A DNA stretch of 64,000 nt from Chromobotia macracanthus (Eukaryota; Chordata; Actinopteri; Cypriniformes; Botiidae), in assembly GCA_036877525.1 (NCBI GenBank), contig JAZGTH010000032.1, positions 2,409,501 to 2,473,500 of the forward strand, written 5' to 3'. Shown piece by piece: positions 23,544-36,410 of this stretch (positions within the stretch are counted from its first letter, which is position 1; each line of letters begins with the position of its first letter). The translations under genes were made by a program, and so were the position numbers. The notes under the pieces are model-generated. The model was not told the origin of the DNA. It worked only from the letters and a program-made list of their open reading frames with translations, and ran no database searches.

Positions 23544-26354
23544 GTGAGTAACCACAAACTATTTTGATATAGTCAATGCATTATATGTAATGTATTAGAT
23601 GCAGTACATTCAACCAGTATTGCTATAAGAACTGTTACTTGTGTGCTATTTCACTCTTGTATAGATATTATTTTATGAATATATTAAAAACAACTAGCCA
23701 TAAGACATATATTAACAAATCTTTTTTCCATTTTGCATATGTATGGATTTGTGCTGCTGTCTGAAGAGAGGGAGTTAGCTGGGGTAGTGGTCTAACTATT
23801 GCTCTTGGTAATACATTCAATTAGTTTTAATTGGATGCATGCTAATAAAATTTTCCATAATTACACCTAATATGTAGGTAATGTAAGTGCACTTGTTTTT
23901 GTCAGTGTTTTGAGTAGAAGATCAGTGATCAATGCAAACAGTTCTGACTGTTAAGAAGTAGTTGTCTTTATGAAATTCCAAACTACCTTTTTTATTTTAT
24001 GTTTCACAAAATATTCTATATATAACCTACTTTATATTTACATCTATGTGTAGCATAAATGTAAATATTACATCTATGCAACAGTATAAACACTGTTTAT
24101 ACTTTTAATAATTTTTTACAGCTTGCATTATTCTAAAAGTCTTGTATGTGGTTGAAGGTAGGGTTAGAGCAGTCTAATTCCAACACATCACAGCATTGGT
24201 TACAAATTGTGTATATAGTGCATATGTCTCCCCCTTGTGGGAGAAATCCACATGGATTTTCCACTTAGATAACTACACATAATTAATCTGTCCCTGACAG
24301 ACAGAGAGGTAATTTTTAAACTGTTGTGAATTAGTAAAATTGCTATTAAAACACATTTTTAAATTAAAACCTTCCTTTAACATACTGCCATTGTTCTATG
24401 CAGGCAATAGGTCAGGATTGCTCTCTGCTCTGTAACTGCCCCGATAAGACCCCTTTATGTCCTGTAGGCACCAGTCTGGTGCTGGACAGATGCAGTTGCT
24501 GTAAGGTGTGTGCCCATCAGGCAGGGGAGCCATGTTCTCTCCTGGAGCCATGCGACCACCACAAGCACCTGTACTGCGATTACAGTGTGCTTAGTGATAC
24601 TGACACAGGCATATGCATCGGTGAGGCTGTTAGTTTTCTGTTGCTTTTTCTAAATTCCAAAAAACTGCATGTGTTGTACATTCTGTTTTGGGAAACCTCA
24701 CCCAAACCCAGCCTGTTTGAACTACCATATCATGTGAAATGACTGTTACATATGTTGCAGCTCAAGAAGGCCAGACATGTGACCTGGGGGGGGTGATCTA
24801 CCGTAGTGGTGAGACGTTTCAGCCCAGCTGCAAGCATCAATGTGTGTGCATGAATGGAGAGATTGGCTGTGTACCAACCTGTGCCAGCAATATACGACTG
24901 CCCTCTCCTGACTGCCCCTACCCACGACGTGTTCAGATCCCGGGCAAGTGCTGTGAGGAATGGGTGTGTGACCATCTTCCAAAGGAAGACTCCTTCCAGT
25001 CAGCAATGGCTGGTTGGTCAATTGGCAAGTCAACCTTTTCTCCTGCTGCTTTGCAATGCTGAAAAGCTATTTGTGTTTTAAAGTAGAACACAAGTCCAGG
25101 AGTAGCCATATCAAAAGCTTTGATATGGTTTATGTTAGGCCTAACATATTTCGTTTTGGGAGATCTTAGTACAAATCTCCAAATTCCCTTGACTTCTGCC
25201 TGCATTTCTGATCATTTCCTATTCCAAACTCATTAAACTAGTCACACTGCTTTTAAAATATGCTCTCCATTTCTATGTAAGCTTATAACATTATTGAGGA
25301 ATGAATTTAACATTTCTTGTCTCTTAGCATATAGAGAGGTATCCTCTCAGGGAGTCCAGCCTGAGAGCGCAAGGGACAACTGCATAGTTCAGACCACTGA
25401 CTGGAGTGAGTGCTCTGCCACCTGCGGAATGGGCGTGTCCTCTCGCATAACCAACGACAATGAGCAATGCCATTTGGAACGGCAGAGCCGCATGTGTATG
25501 ATTCGCCCCTGCTATGCAGAAATGGAGAAGGACATCAGGGTAGGATGGGTGGAGAGCACTATGAAAGCCCCAAAACACATTTTTGCATGAATGCTACGCA
25601 GGGTTCTATTTCACGTCATAGCTTTATGAAAATATCAGAACCCAATTTGTAGTGCAACACTCCAAATACACATTGTATTTGCAGTGCAAGAGGTACTATA
25701 GTTGACATTAGCGTAAATTGTTTTTACAGAAGAATCTCTGTACTACCTGCTGCAGAAATCACAATCTATAAAGACTTCCTTCATTTAAGTAAATACAAAG
25801 GTATACTCCCCTCAGCTGTCAGTTTTGACATAGCTACTTTAATGGTAACACACAGACATTTAAAGCTGTCTCTCTGTTCAACAGGTCTGTATCCTTGCAT
25901 TGTTCTGACCAAGTATTAGCGTCTTAAGAGTTTCTGATCCAACCCCCTTGAGTTATAATGTGTCATGTGACCAAATACACAGTGCTTGTTTTTGTGCAAT
26001 CAGATTAACATAATCTAATCAAACATTATAAACTCATCTTCCTTACAGAGAGGCAAGAAGTGTGTACGGATCCAAAAGAGCCAGCGAGGATTGCATTTTG
26101 AGCTGTCTGGGTGTCATAGTGCAAGGCTGTACAAGCCGAAGTTCTGTGGGGTGTGTACAGACGGACGCTGCTGTACGCCTCATGCCACCATCACTGCTGA
26201 AGTAGAGTTCCAGTGTCCTGAGGGAGACTCTTTCAGAAGGAAGATGATGTTAATTAAGTCCTGCTCCTGTCATTATGACTGCCCCCGTGAGAACGATATC
26301 TTCCTCGCCTCAAACTCTCGAAGAATGATTGGGGACTATGAAAATGACATGTAA
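23484..26354 (+). CDS. ccn2: CCN family member 2 (connective tissue growth factor), complete five-exon gene
   Basis: Secreted matricellular protein that binds growth factors, integrins and proteoglycans and acts in TGF-beta and Hippo/YAP responses (family knowledge). Joining 23484-23543, 24404-24620, 24761-25012, 25328-25539 and 26049-26354 gives an open frame of 348 aa; human CTGF has 349. The one-domain-per-exon layout of CCN genes is kept: signal peptide (1-20), IGFBP (about 21-92), VWC (about 93-165), TSP1 with WSECSATCGMG (about 190-235) and a cystine-knot C-terminal domain with FELSGC, KFCGVCTDGRCCTPH and CSCHYDCP (about 248-340). The AAYRE hinge after VWC and the short linker favour CCN2 over CCN1 or CCN3. 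Oddities: the IGFBP GCGCC motif reads RCSCC, and the C-terminus ends GDYENDM, a little longer than in mammals. The protein is fairly diverged from human, so this may be the teleost b copy, but the a/b choice is not decidable here. Confidence 0.93.
23544..24403 (+). other. ccn2 intron 1
   Basis: AT-rich intron of 860 bases (GTGAGT...GCAG). I see a small inverted repeat around TCTCCCCCTTGTGGGAGA near 24226 and no other distinct structure. Confidence 0.7.
24404..24620 (+). CDS. ccn2: ccn2 exon 2: IGFBP domain
   Basis: Acceptor TTCTATGCAG, donor ATCG|GTGAGG, phase 0 to 1. It encodes the cysteine-rich IGFBP-like module (QDCSLLCNCP, LVLDRCSCCKVC, GEPCSLLEPC). The glycines of the usual GCGCC motif are replaced by Arg and Ser. 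Reading through the donor gives a frame that stops shortly after. Confidence 0.92.
24761..25012 (+). CDS. ccn2: ccn2 exon 3: von Willebrand C domain
   Basis: Acceptor ATGTTGCAG, phase 1 to 1. VWC hallmarks are GVIYRSGETFQPSCKHQCVC, LPSPDCPYPRRV and PGKCCEEWVC. I place the donor at GCTG|GTTGGT because joining to exon 4 then recreates the AAYR hinge of CTGF. A second in-frame donor, TTG|GCAAGT (GC type), 12 bases downstream would add four residues. Confidence 0.88.
25013..25327 (+). other. ccn2 intron 3 with two adjacent perfect palindromes
   Basis: This 315-base intron contains a 10-bp-arm hairpin (25106-25128, loop AGC) followed by an 18-bp perfect palindrome TATGTTAGGCCTAACATA (25131-25148). 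Nothing else is recognised. Confidence 0.7.
25328..25539 (+). CDS. ccn2: ccn2 exon 4: thrombospondin type 1 repeat
   Basis: Acceptor CTCTTAG, donor CAGG|GTAGGA, phase 1 to 0. Encodes DNCIVQTTDWSECSATCGMG, then RITNDNEQC and RQSRMCMIRPC. The WSxCSxxCG core is the TSP1 site linked in CCN proteins to sulfated glycan and integrin binding. Confidence 0.92.
25540..26048 (+). other. ccn2 intron 4
   Basis: Intron of 509 bases with GTAGGA donor and CTTACAG acceptor. No repeat or extra exon seen. Confidence 0.7.
26049..26354 (+). CDS. ccn2: ccn2 exon 5: C-terminal cystine-knot domain and stop
   Basis: Acceptor CTTCCTTACAG, in phase 0, ending at TAA 26352-26354. Contains the near-invariant CCN2 run KFCGVCTDGRCCTPH and the CSCHYDCP end of the CT knot. 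The coding part is 306 bases, matching the usual last coding exon of CTGF genes. Confidence 0.93.
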   Translation, partial: RGKKCVRIQKSQRGLHFELSGCHSARLYKPKFCGVCTDGRCCTPHATITAEVEFQCPEGDSFRRKMMLIKSCSCHYDCPRENDIFLASNSRRMIGDYENDM

Positions 26355-26429
26355 AAAGCCCTCCAGTCTTATACATTCCGTTTAGTAGTTGCTCACAAAC
26401 ACATATGCACACACACGCTGGCTATATTC

Positions 26430-26600
26430 GGAACAGCATACTAGCATACTATTACTTTATCTGCAATATATAGTAAGTATACTGTACCCAATATGCATAT
26501 TTTTTGTATGCATGGAATACCCAGATGGCCTTTGAAACACATTTTTTATAGTAAGCTAGTATTCCATTCCAAATTTACAACTGACAATCTACCACATGCA
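26430..26600. repeat. Interspersed repeat, fish MITE-like
   Basis: Sequence of the GCATACTAGCATACTA...TATGCATGGAATAC type resembles a repeat common in fish genomes with paired ATACTAGCATACT and GTATGCATG segments. Family not named; recognition is from memory of the pattern. Confidence 0.35.
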
Positions 26601-26828
26601 CATGAGGCACCTCCTTGTTTTACCAGAAATTCTTACTTCCTATGAGCATGAAAAACTGAAACGTTTGATATTAAGTGGGCCTTGACTCTGGTTCTGCAAA
26701 CCTTTTCTTCTCTTCTTTGTATTTTTTGAAGCTCTGAAGCTCATCTTGCTGTTTAGTTTGACTGGTCATGCATAGGCTATGGCAGACCTAAAGCACTGAA
26801 AACTGTGTTAAGACATTTTAGTGTTATG

Positions 26829-27562
<734 letters not shown>

Positions 27563-28249
27563 GACTGTATGGGGAAAAACTGTAATGACAATTATGTAGT
27601 CATACAATTTACATGTATTTTTATATGCTTGATTTGTAAATTGTCATTGGGTCATCATTATTTAGGATTATTTTATTTTAATATGAGAAATCACACTTGA
27701 CCTTTATATCACCCTGATTTCAGAGGTCACATTTAATGTTTATATGTAATTGAACCTAATCTGTCAAGCATTAATTGAGTCTCAAAGTTTCTTGGAAAGG
27801 AGAAAATCCACTACAAATAGATTTTGGAGGCTCAGATAATGAGATACTGTCCATTACATTGTTTATGGTTATTTAATGAAAGAAACAATGTAAAGGAATT
27901 CAGTTATGACAAATACACCTTGTGTAAATATTGTAAGACCGTGTACAGTTTGTACTTATTTATGTAACTGTCGATTAACTCTTAAATGTAGTTTTGTATT
28001 TGTACTGTACTACTGTGTTCATTGTAATCACTTGGCAATGATACCAGTGAGTTCTTTTCTGATGCACTTTATTTGTTTTTCCAATAAATTATATTTTTAT
28101 TTATATTCTGTAAATTATTAATTTTTGAAGTCATTAATTACTTGTATAATTGAAAATGTAACTTTTGATCTTACATTAGATCACTGTACCAAACAAATAG
28201 TTAGCAAATTCTAGTGATTAATAAAATAATTACAGATGTTCTTACAGCA

Positions 28250-28760
28250 ATTGTTATTCTGTATGTCACATATAGCAGACAGAACCCAAGTGCAGTAGTG
28301 ACAAAATCTTACAAAAAATAAAAATGTCAACAACAAACACACGGCTCAAACAAACAGGCTCCAAATCTCACTACACAGGACTGACAAACAAAACCCTTGA
28401 AGGGAAAACTAATAATAATTCACAAGTTCGCACTAACACGTAATCATAAATGGTGATAAATGCCTATCTGACGTGTTGTCTGGGGGAGTGCTCCAAGATG
28501 AAATATGACACATAAAGCACAGAATTCCAACCAAGAAGCAACAAAACAAAAAGTGGTGGAATCCAGATTCCATGCTCCAACTTAAAAAACAATAAGACAA
28601 GGAAAGAAATATGGCACCATAAACACTCAAAGGCCATGTGCCCACAACAAAACAAAGGACAAGACCCAGAGTATGAGCTTGGATCCTGACCTGATCTGAA
28701 CATCAAAACACAGGATTGTCACAACCCTGTCCCACGAGACTAAACACTAAAGACCTTCAG
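28250..28760. repeat. Probable retroelement-derived non-coding repeat
   Basis: A/C-rich sequence (GACAGAACCCAAGTGCAG...ACACGGCTCAAACAAACAGG...) resembles 15.65-16.03 kb in style and is unlike the flanks. Family unknown. Confidence 0.35.
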
Positions 28761-28934
28761 CCTAACAGGGCTGTGTCAGTATGATGCTGTAATCCCTGCC
28801 CTCTATAATTTATATAACTCAATATCATTATATAAATAGGTATAGACATTAAACCTCAAAATAAGTAAAAATAACAAAAAATTATGATTTTATTAAATTT
28901 ATGTTAAATTATAGGTCAGATTAAATAATAATAA

Positions 28935-29345
28935 ATAAGACATATCTCAGCATTAGAACGTTGTAGAGACATGTGGGTAGGCTTATTTGACTTGGGCTAT
29001 CAGTGGGCTTTAGGTATTGCCCTGGCAACTTCCTAGCCACACCCTAGAAACCATTTAGAGGACCCTAGCAACCTCATCAAATCACTAAATCATGTTAACA
29101 TCATGTCCAATCATGCTATGATTGTGCTACATGCTGTGATCATGCTAAATCATACTAGCATTATGCTCACTCATGTTATAACAGGCTAGCATCATAGTAA
29201 GTCATGATAGCATCATGCTAATGTATACAAGCATCTTGTTAAATCATGTTGAAACACATTAATATATCGTTAAAATATTCTGGCCTGGGTTTTGCCACAG
29301 CAAGCACCACTCACATTTTCTTCAGAAAATGTACCTATCTAACCT
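28935..29345 (+). repeat. Interspersed repeat with internal CATGCTAGCATCATG array, copy 1
   Basis: ATCTCAGCATTAGAACGTTGTAGAGAC, then CCCTGGCAACTTCCTAGCC, then many imperfect ATCATGCTAAATCATGCTAGC-like units, ending CAACTCACATTTTCTTCAG-type. The same order is found at 33.17-33.69 kb. Confidence 0.8.
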
Positions 29346-32300
29346 CTGAGTGTGTTCTTAATATGATTGTTTGACCATTCAAATGCATTTAACCCCGGGG
29401 TTAATCCGTTTTGTCAAGCCATTGGTATAGTTTTTAACACTGTATTGTCATTTTAAAAGGGGATTAGCCCTTTATTTGTTTAATACATTGCAGTAATGGG
29501 AGTTTGCGCTCAATGTCACAAGACAATAAATGTGTTATTTTAAAAGCAAAGATTGGTTTTATTTCAGGTTCAACCTAACCAGCGAGAAGCCATGACACTC
29601 CGCCACAAAACAGCGTCGACAAAAACGAGTATTATACACCACAGACGGATCAAGCACGGCACCTTTTGGTCACCACAGATAATACTTAACACTTAAATAG
29701 CTGGAATGACGCCAACGATCAATAAAATCCTGACGAGTGTCGTTATTTTGGTAGAGTTAATGTGATGGGAGTGAGGTAAGTGTGATGTCGATTGACAGGT
29801 AGTGTTGCTACATTTACAGCAGTGGCTGTAACTGGCTGCTGAGCTGTCAACTGGATCAGCGCGTGCATTAGACAGATCGAAATAAAACAGATCAAAACGA
29901 TTCTTAAAGGATTTAGCGCTGAACCAGCGATACAGATGACTTCGTCTTTGCTTATTGATAGCACAGTTGTAACTGCGTTTTACTAGCGTGGTTTCATTTC
30001 GATCAGTGCTGTGTTATGTTTCAATTTTGTAATAAAGGTTTGGATGAGACCATTTCGGTTAGTTGCATTTGTGTAAAAAAACGAGCTCTGTATTTGAGAC
30101 ATGGATTCATTTTACGGGTGTGGAAATGTTGTTTTATATACATTATTGTTGTGTTATTAATCGTGCTGCACTCCCGCGCATTTCTCAGCCCCTCTATAGA
30201 TGATCGCTTGTCGGTTGAATGCAAATATGCGCTCGAGAGAAAACAGTTGAGCAATGTCGTTTGTTAGATTTGGCCGGACAAAGCAGATCTAGACTTACAG
30301 CTGGTTTTAGCATCAGTGCAAGGGTACAACATAATGTACATAAATGCAGCGAAGTCCTCTGTGCTGGGGTTTAGTGGACATTAGAATTTCCTTCCCATGG
30401 GTGAAATGGTCAGCGGAATCTCCTGATAAAGCATAGCAGACAGATACATGCAATGCATGCACTAAACATATAGAATTAATTTATAGATTCGGTTATATAG
30501 TCATGTTGTGTAATATATTGAAGTGCAGGGGCAGGTAAACTTTATTATAGCTTGGAAGGTTATGAGGTTCAGTATTCAAATAGTGGGGACACCTGTTGTG
30601 TTTTGTTCCTTTGGGCATTGTTTCCTCAAGTGCAGAATAACTGGAAGATTAAGAATTATTTGCCCTTAAACATGAAAGAGGGAAGACAGTGATCTAGAAA
30701 GATGTAGTATCAACGTGCTAGAGATGCTTGTGTGTATGACTGTACGATTTGATGTGCTTAACTGTAATTATTTATGTAAGAGTGATCTTAACATTGATCA
30801 TGGATCTGTAGATAAACAGCCTAAATGAATTACATGTTTTAATGGTGGTTTTCATCTTTACTATTGTTGTAGACCTGAAATACTTTATCTGATACAATTC
30901 GTTTTCTGTTTTTCTATTTTCATTCCTAATATTTTATCCAGGTTACCATTTTAGAAGTTCAGCATTTAAAGATTATATACTTATTAACCCTTTAAAACGT
31001 TTTAGAGAAATAGTTTTTTCAACCAATATTATAGTTTGTTGTAACCAAAACTCTTATGGATATCTGTAGGGCAGTTGTGTAAATGTCAACACATTTTGTA
31101 TTTGTATTTACACTAAGGATTGCCATAACTTTGTTATAGTGCTAAACGGCTAAAACGTAATGCATTGGCATGCTAATACTTTTAAAAATATAGCAAGGTG
31201 CAGTTGTCTGGTTGTTTAAGCGTGGAAATAACCCATGTATTAAAGGCTCATCTCTAATCCCTACTTCTCTTTTGAAAGAGTTGGCAGAAGTTAACTTAAG
31301 TCAATATCAGAATTTTTTTGTCCTGCCTGTGCAGGTGCTGGCAGATATTTTTGGTATAAGTGTCACATCTGACACAGATCGGAATTTGTTGCACATGTGT
31401 AAACACAAAAATCTGCACAAGATCCTATTTTTTTAAATTTGATCTAAGCCACTTTAAAATGTGGATTTAAATCGGATACATATCCGATATCCAGACATCC
31501 GACCTGCATCACATATCCGATTTACCTTGGCTATAATGTCACTGTTCCACGATGGATTGCATTGTGAATTTTGGGGCCCAAAAGAGATGAGCAGGATCAG
31601 GATAATGTATATAAAGACACCTGTCTGCAGCGTAATGGGAATTTGACATAATTCTGGACTATATTCAATATTGAACATTACCAGTGAAAGATAAGTAAGC
31701 AAGAAAAAGTATTTATAGAGGGACAACCCATTTTGTTGTTTCTCTCTTTTCATCTGCCCTCCTCCCCACAGTCTGCAGGGGCAGAGACAATTGGCTTTTT
31801 TATTATCTGCATTTTAATTATCAATGTAGTTCCCCAGGTATTTGTAGGAGTCAAAAGTTTAAAATAGTCCTCAGTTATTTTCACAATAAATGCATATGAC
31901 AGCTATCATTTTCTGAGAAGCACCAGGTGACAATGGCGCCGTAGTGCTTAAGCCCATCATCGCTGCTTGCAGCTATATTTTTATATGGGGAGGTGGGATT
32001 ATTACTAGAGGTTCTCTGTACTCTCTGTACACTAATTATTGTTTAGTGTATACACCACAACTTTACTACAACTACAATGACCCTACAAGCTTTTAAAGAT
32101 AACAGAAAAATATCAATACTATTCTAAATTACAATTCTGTCATTATTTACACAACCTTATATCAATTTGAATGACTATCAAACACAAACATCATTGACAT
32201 GCATGACAATATTTCTGGCTAGTTTTTCAAATGGCTAAAAATATAAAGAAGCCTGCCCCAAAACACCTGTTTCAGGGTAATATTACAGGTAGTAAGAACA

Positions 32301-32704
32301 TTTTATGCATAATATTAGACAAAAATAAACTATATGACTAGATATGTATAGTTGACATGTCATTCTGTTCCTCTCTTTATTTCTCTCTCACACCTGGATT
32401 GGAACATTCTTCACTGACCGCTCATGTCTTTGGAAATGGCTTGGTGTGGTTTGTGGTGAGTATGTCACATTAATTACACTTTACTGAGATTTGGAAACCC
32501 CTCTGAAAAAGGTCACATGACTCATTGACTCATTCAGTGAACTTATACTATATACTTGTACTATAACTATATTTGATATACTAAAACACTATAAAATATA
32601 CTAAAACTACAAATATTCTCTCTTTTATTTTATCCAATACTTTAATTGAATTTTTAGAATTAACAGATGCTTAGAGTTTGTTTTATATGCTAACAATGTA
32701 ACAG
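29346..32704. other. Intergenic between ccn2 and epb41
   Basis: Besides the CpG-containing segment (29.58-30.3 kb), nothing is recognised; short frames on both strands overlap and lack motifs. Confidence 0.5.
29560..29773 (+). promoter_or_regulatory. Possible alternative promoter/first exon, CpG-containing
   Basis: A local rise in CpG (29580-30300) in otherwise CpG-poor DNA, with a strong donor GTGAG|GTAAGTGTG at 29774. Mammalian EPB41 uses several far-upstream first exons, so this could be one; it could also serve ccn2 or be chance. No start codon with a credible frame is obvious. Confidence 0.25.
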
Positions 32705-32790
32705 TTCAAAGCTGTAATCCATAACCTTTGCCTCTCCATCGTGATCTCTGTATTAGACATAAAATTGCAGGTTTCTTTACATTCCTTTTA
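32705..32790 (+). repeat. Short interspersed repeat shared with 15.46 kb
   Basis: AAAGCTGTAATCCATAACCTTTGCCTCTCCATCGTGATCTCTGT resembles 15459-15500 (AAAGCTGGAATTCATAACTTCTCTGTCTCT...). Confidence 0.5.
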
Positions 32791-32879
32791 TTACTCCTTT
32801 TATTTTATTATTTAAGTCAAATGAAACCAAACTGACATTTTCTGGGAAATCCAACCAGACAGCTCAAATCATAAATCAA

Positions 32880-33690
32880 TAATTAGTGGTGTTTGTGAAG
32901 CAAAGACTTATAGGTGGGCTCATGTCACTTGGCTTAGCAAGAAGCAACAAATGGTCACATTTCAACTTCATAGCCAAAGCTTAGAAACCAGTTACAGTAC
33001 CCTAGCAACCACCTTATTGACTTCCATCGGAAATGGTGAGAGGGATCAGAAAAAGTGGGTGGTCTCTTTTGACTCACCCTTTTGACTTCAATTATCACCA
33101 TGGACACTGTCCAGCCATGCCCTGACAACCATTTAGAGCACCCTAGCAACCAACATAATTTAGCTATATCTCAGCATGAATAAGCCATGTCTCAGCATTA
33201 GAACATTGTAGAGACGTGAGTGGGCTTATTTTATTGCCCTGGCAACTTCCTAGCTACACCCTAGCAGCCACCAAGAGCACCCTATCAACTGCATAACATC
33301 ATGAATAAGTCATATTTCAATATATCTATCATGTTAAAGCATGTTAGTATCATGTTAAATCATACTAGCATTATGTTAATTCATGCTAGCATCATGTTAG
33401 CAAATGTTATAATAATAAGTTATGCTAAACTGGTAACACCTTGCTAAATCATATTAGCATCATGTTAAAACATGCTAACATTATGTTAAATCATACTAGC
33501 ATCGTGTAAAACATGTTGGCATCATGATAAATCAAATTAGCATATGCTAACATTGCGCTAAAAGATGTTAGAATCATGTTTAATCATGTTAACATCATGT
33601 TAAAACATTAAAATTGTTGAAATATTCTGGGCAGAGTCACAGAGTCACGGCATGCACAACTCACATTTTCTTCAGAAAGTTATAAACTTA
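32880..33690 (+). repeat. Interspersed repeat with CATGCTAGCATCATG array, copy 2
   Basis: Same architecture as the 28.9 kb copy: TCTCAGCATTAGAACATTGTAGAGAC (33190), CCCTGGCAACTTCCTAGC (33236), a long degenerate TTAAATCATGCTAGCATCATG array (33300-33610), then CTCACATTTTCTTCAGAAAG (33660). A partial leading copy starts near 32900. Confidence 0.8.
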
Positions 33691-36410
33691 AGAAAGTTAT
33701 AAACTTATGTAAGGTACAGAGACCATTTTGAACACTGATCTGTTACGTACTTGTTCAGTAACAAATTTTTGTTCATTTTTACCAAAAATGTTGTGATTGC
33801 AATCAGCCACTGAGTGTATTTGCATGCACAACCAAATGCTGATAACTACCAAAAACTTGTTATAAACTCCGTTTACACAAGACTTTACAATAATTTTTTT
33901 CTTTAATGTTGTGTAAATGATGGAAAAGGTAGCATGAAGAGTGAAATTAGGGAAATGGGCAATAATCAAATTCTATCAATCAGGTTTTGCTGTAACTATT
34001 TATGACCTTGACCTATTACATGTTTACATAACCTACACACTGTTTTTTGACACGCTGTTGAGTGGCTGCTGGGAAAGGGATTATGTCCCATTCAGCATGT
34101 ATTTTAAATTTGGAATTTTTTTGAGCTCCGGTCATTTTCAGACAATATCATGTCAAAGAATGATATTGTCAGAAGAAGTAGAGCTAGACAGATGCTGCTG
34201 TGCTGGGAATCAGATCATTCTTATCTCTGCTGTCAAAGATAAGGCCAGAAACAGGAGACCTTAGTGTGATAAAGAGACCCAGGTTATCTCCACATCACCA
34301 TAAAAGCCTTTTGCAGTGTTCAGTGACAGAGTATGCCAATGGGAAATGATTAATAAATAAACAGATTGCAAGTAGATTTTTTACATGATACACCTTTAGA
34401 AAGAGTCTGTACTGTATTTTCAGAAACACCTGATTAAGCTAAATGTTTAAAATAGTTTGTTATGTTTAAAATTCTTAGTTCACAACTTTTGCTAAATAGT
34501 TTTTGAAACCATACAAAAACTAATATTAGTATATAAAAAACTATATCAGTAGTATAACTCTATAGCTTTTAGATCCTATTTGTATACATTGAAATAACAA
34601 GTTTTACATGAGTGACCTAAAGCTTTGCTGATTATAGCATGTCTCTTCAAATTATTGATATAAATGGTTGACCACTTACACCTTATACTTAAGCCACTTA
34701 ATGGTGTAAGTTTGGCTCCAAAAGTATTTTAGTGTAGTTTAAGTGGATTACAGTTACAGGGTTTGCCTGTAAAAAACATCTCTTAAAAGACCACTTACAA
34801 CACTAAAAGCATTTTACTTTGGCTTATCCTCATGTAACCTCCCCTTTCTGACTGCTTAACTTTAATCTGAAAACAGTTTAATAAATACATACCCTTTACT
34901 ACATTTTTACTACAAGGAAGGCATATTTGTTTTATCACCATGTTCAGCATTTCATGTTTTATTTTTCTTATCTTGTGCACAACAAATTACAGACAATGAA
35001 ATTCAATTATTGGCCTCTGTGTAGTTTTACTGCCTTTCAGCAGATAGCAGCACAGAGTCAACGGAGGAAATGAAGGAACAGGTGGTCACTGGCTTTGAGC
35101 TCTGGATTAACAACAAGCAAACATCATCCCATGAGGAACAGTGAAAAACACTGACAGGACGGAATATAGAGCCTGTCCAGAGGACGGTTTACATAAGAAT
35201 TTACAAATAATTTTTGTTATTGTCTTAGATCCATCAAAAAATGTATGCTATGTAGTCATATTTAAATTAACTGGTTCTTAAATGGTCAGTAGTTCATGCA
35301 CATTCAAACATGAAATGCACAATGCATCTATGATACCTACAAAATGCTGTTTAGGTGGGCAGCTCACTAGATGTTAAAACAGCCAAAACGTGTTGCAATT
35401 TATGATACTCAGACTTCTGCCTCATAATGGTGTGACCACATCTGACACATCATTAAGTCTCTGTTAGGAGGTATCCAAATGCCTGTTCAGTTAGAGATAT
35501 TTGACTAACAATGTGGTGGTTGACAGAACAGTAATTACGAGTTTCATGCCCAGCTGGTGCCCACTACCACAGATTTTAATGACATGGGGGCAGGGTGGAA
35601 AGCCAGAAGGTTCTGGAAGGATGGGGAGGCATAGGTGGGTTGGGTGTGTGTGTGAGGGTCTCCCCCTTTGTGGCATCCATCTCTGGGGACTTGTCTCTGG
35701 TGTTGTCATTTTACCAGATGTTGACCTTTTATGTTAACTAAGAGAAGGATCAGTATGAGAAACTACAGGAAATGAGCATGAGAAAGAAAAAGAGAGAGAG
35801 GGAGAGAGATACTGGTAATTAACTATGGAACGGACAAAGTAATGAATGGCGTTTTATTACCTGTATGTTTGATCACATTATTTAATGTAATTTTCATTCA
35901 GTTAGCCACAAGGAACATAAAGTTTAATGCTAAATTATTACTGATATGTGACTTTATGTGTGAAATGAATTGGTGGGTTAACACTGCAGTTTTACATGTT
36001 CGAAACAATCACACTAAGTATATTTGAACGTACTTACAGTATTTGCAAAAAGGCTTACTATTTAATTATAACACATACTGTATTTTATTACACTGCCATA
36101 TACCTGTTCAGACTTGATGAACAGACTCAATTACCGAAGTACAAACCAAGTACAATATTAACTGTATAGTGACAATAGCATTACCCGCACCGAATATGGT
36201 AGTGGTATCTGGTGGTGGATGTTGAGACCAGCGGAAACACACTAACCATCAAGTCATAATCATTGCGTGGCTGGACAAAATGCTAAGATTTACCACCTCT
36301 TATAACAGACACCAGTTTTTAAACCTTTTATATTTAACTGTCACCGCAATTAAGGCTGTTTTTGAAACAAGGTAGCAGCTGAGAAAACAGTAACAAAACA
36401 AATCCACTTC
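33691..36410. other. Intergenic upstream of the epb41 promoter
   Basis: AT-rich with a short GA-rich tract near 35775-35810. No gene or repeat identified. Confidence 0.5.

Noticed and set aside
24746..25033. Minus-strand and other-frame ORFs over ccn2 exon 3
   Set aside because: Shadows of the VWC exon, with no start or splice support of their own.
29743..29964. Minus-strand 73-codon frame with a membrane-like segment
   Set aside because: Hydrophobic stretch is suggestive, but it overlaps a + strand donor, lacks a splice context and matches nothing known.
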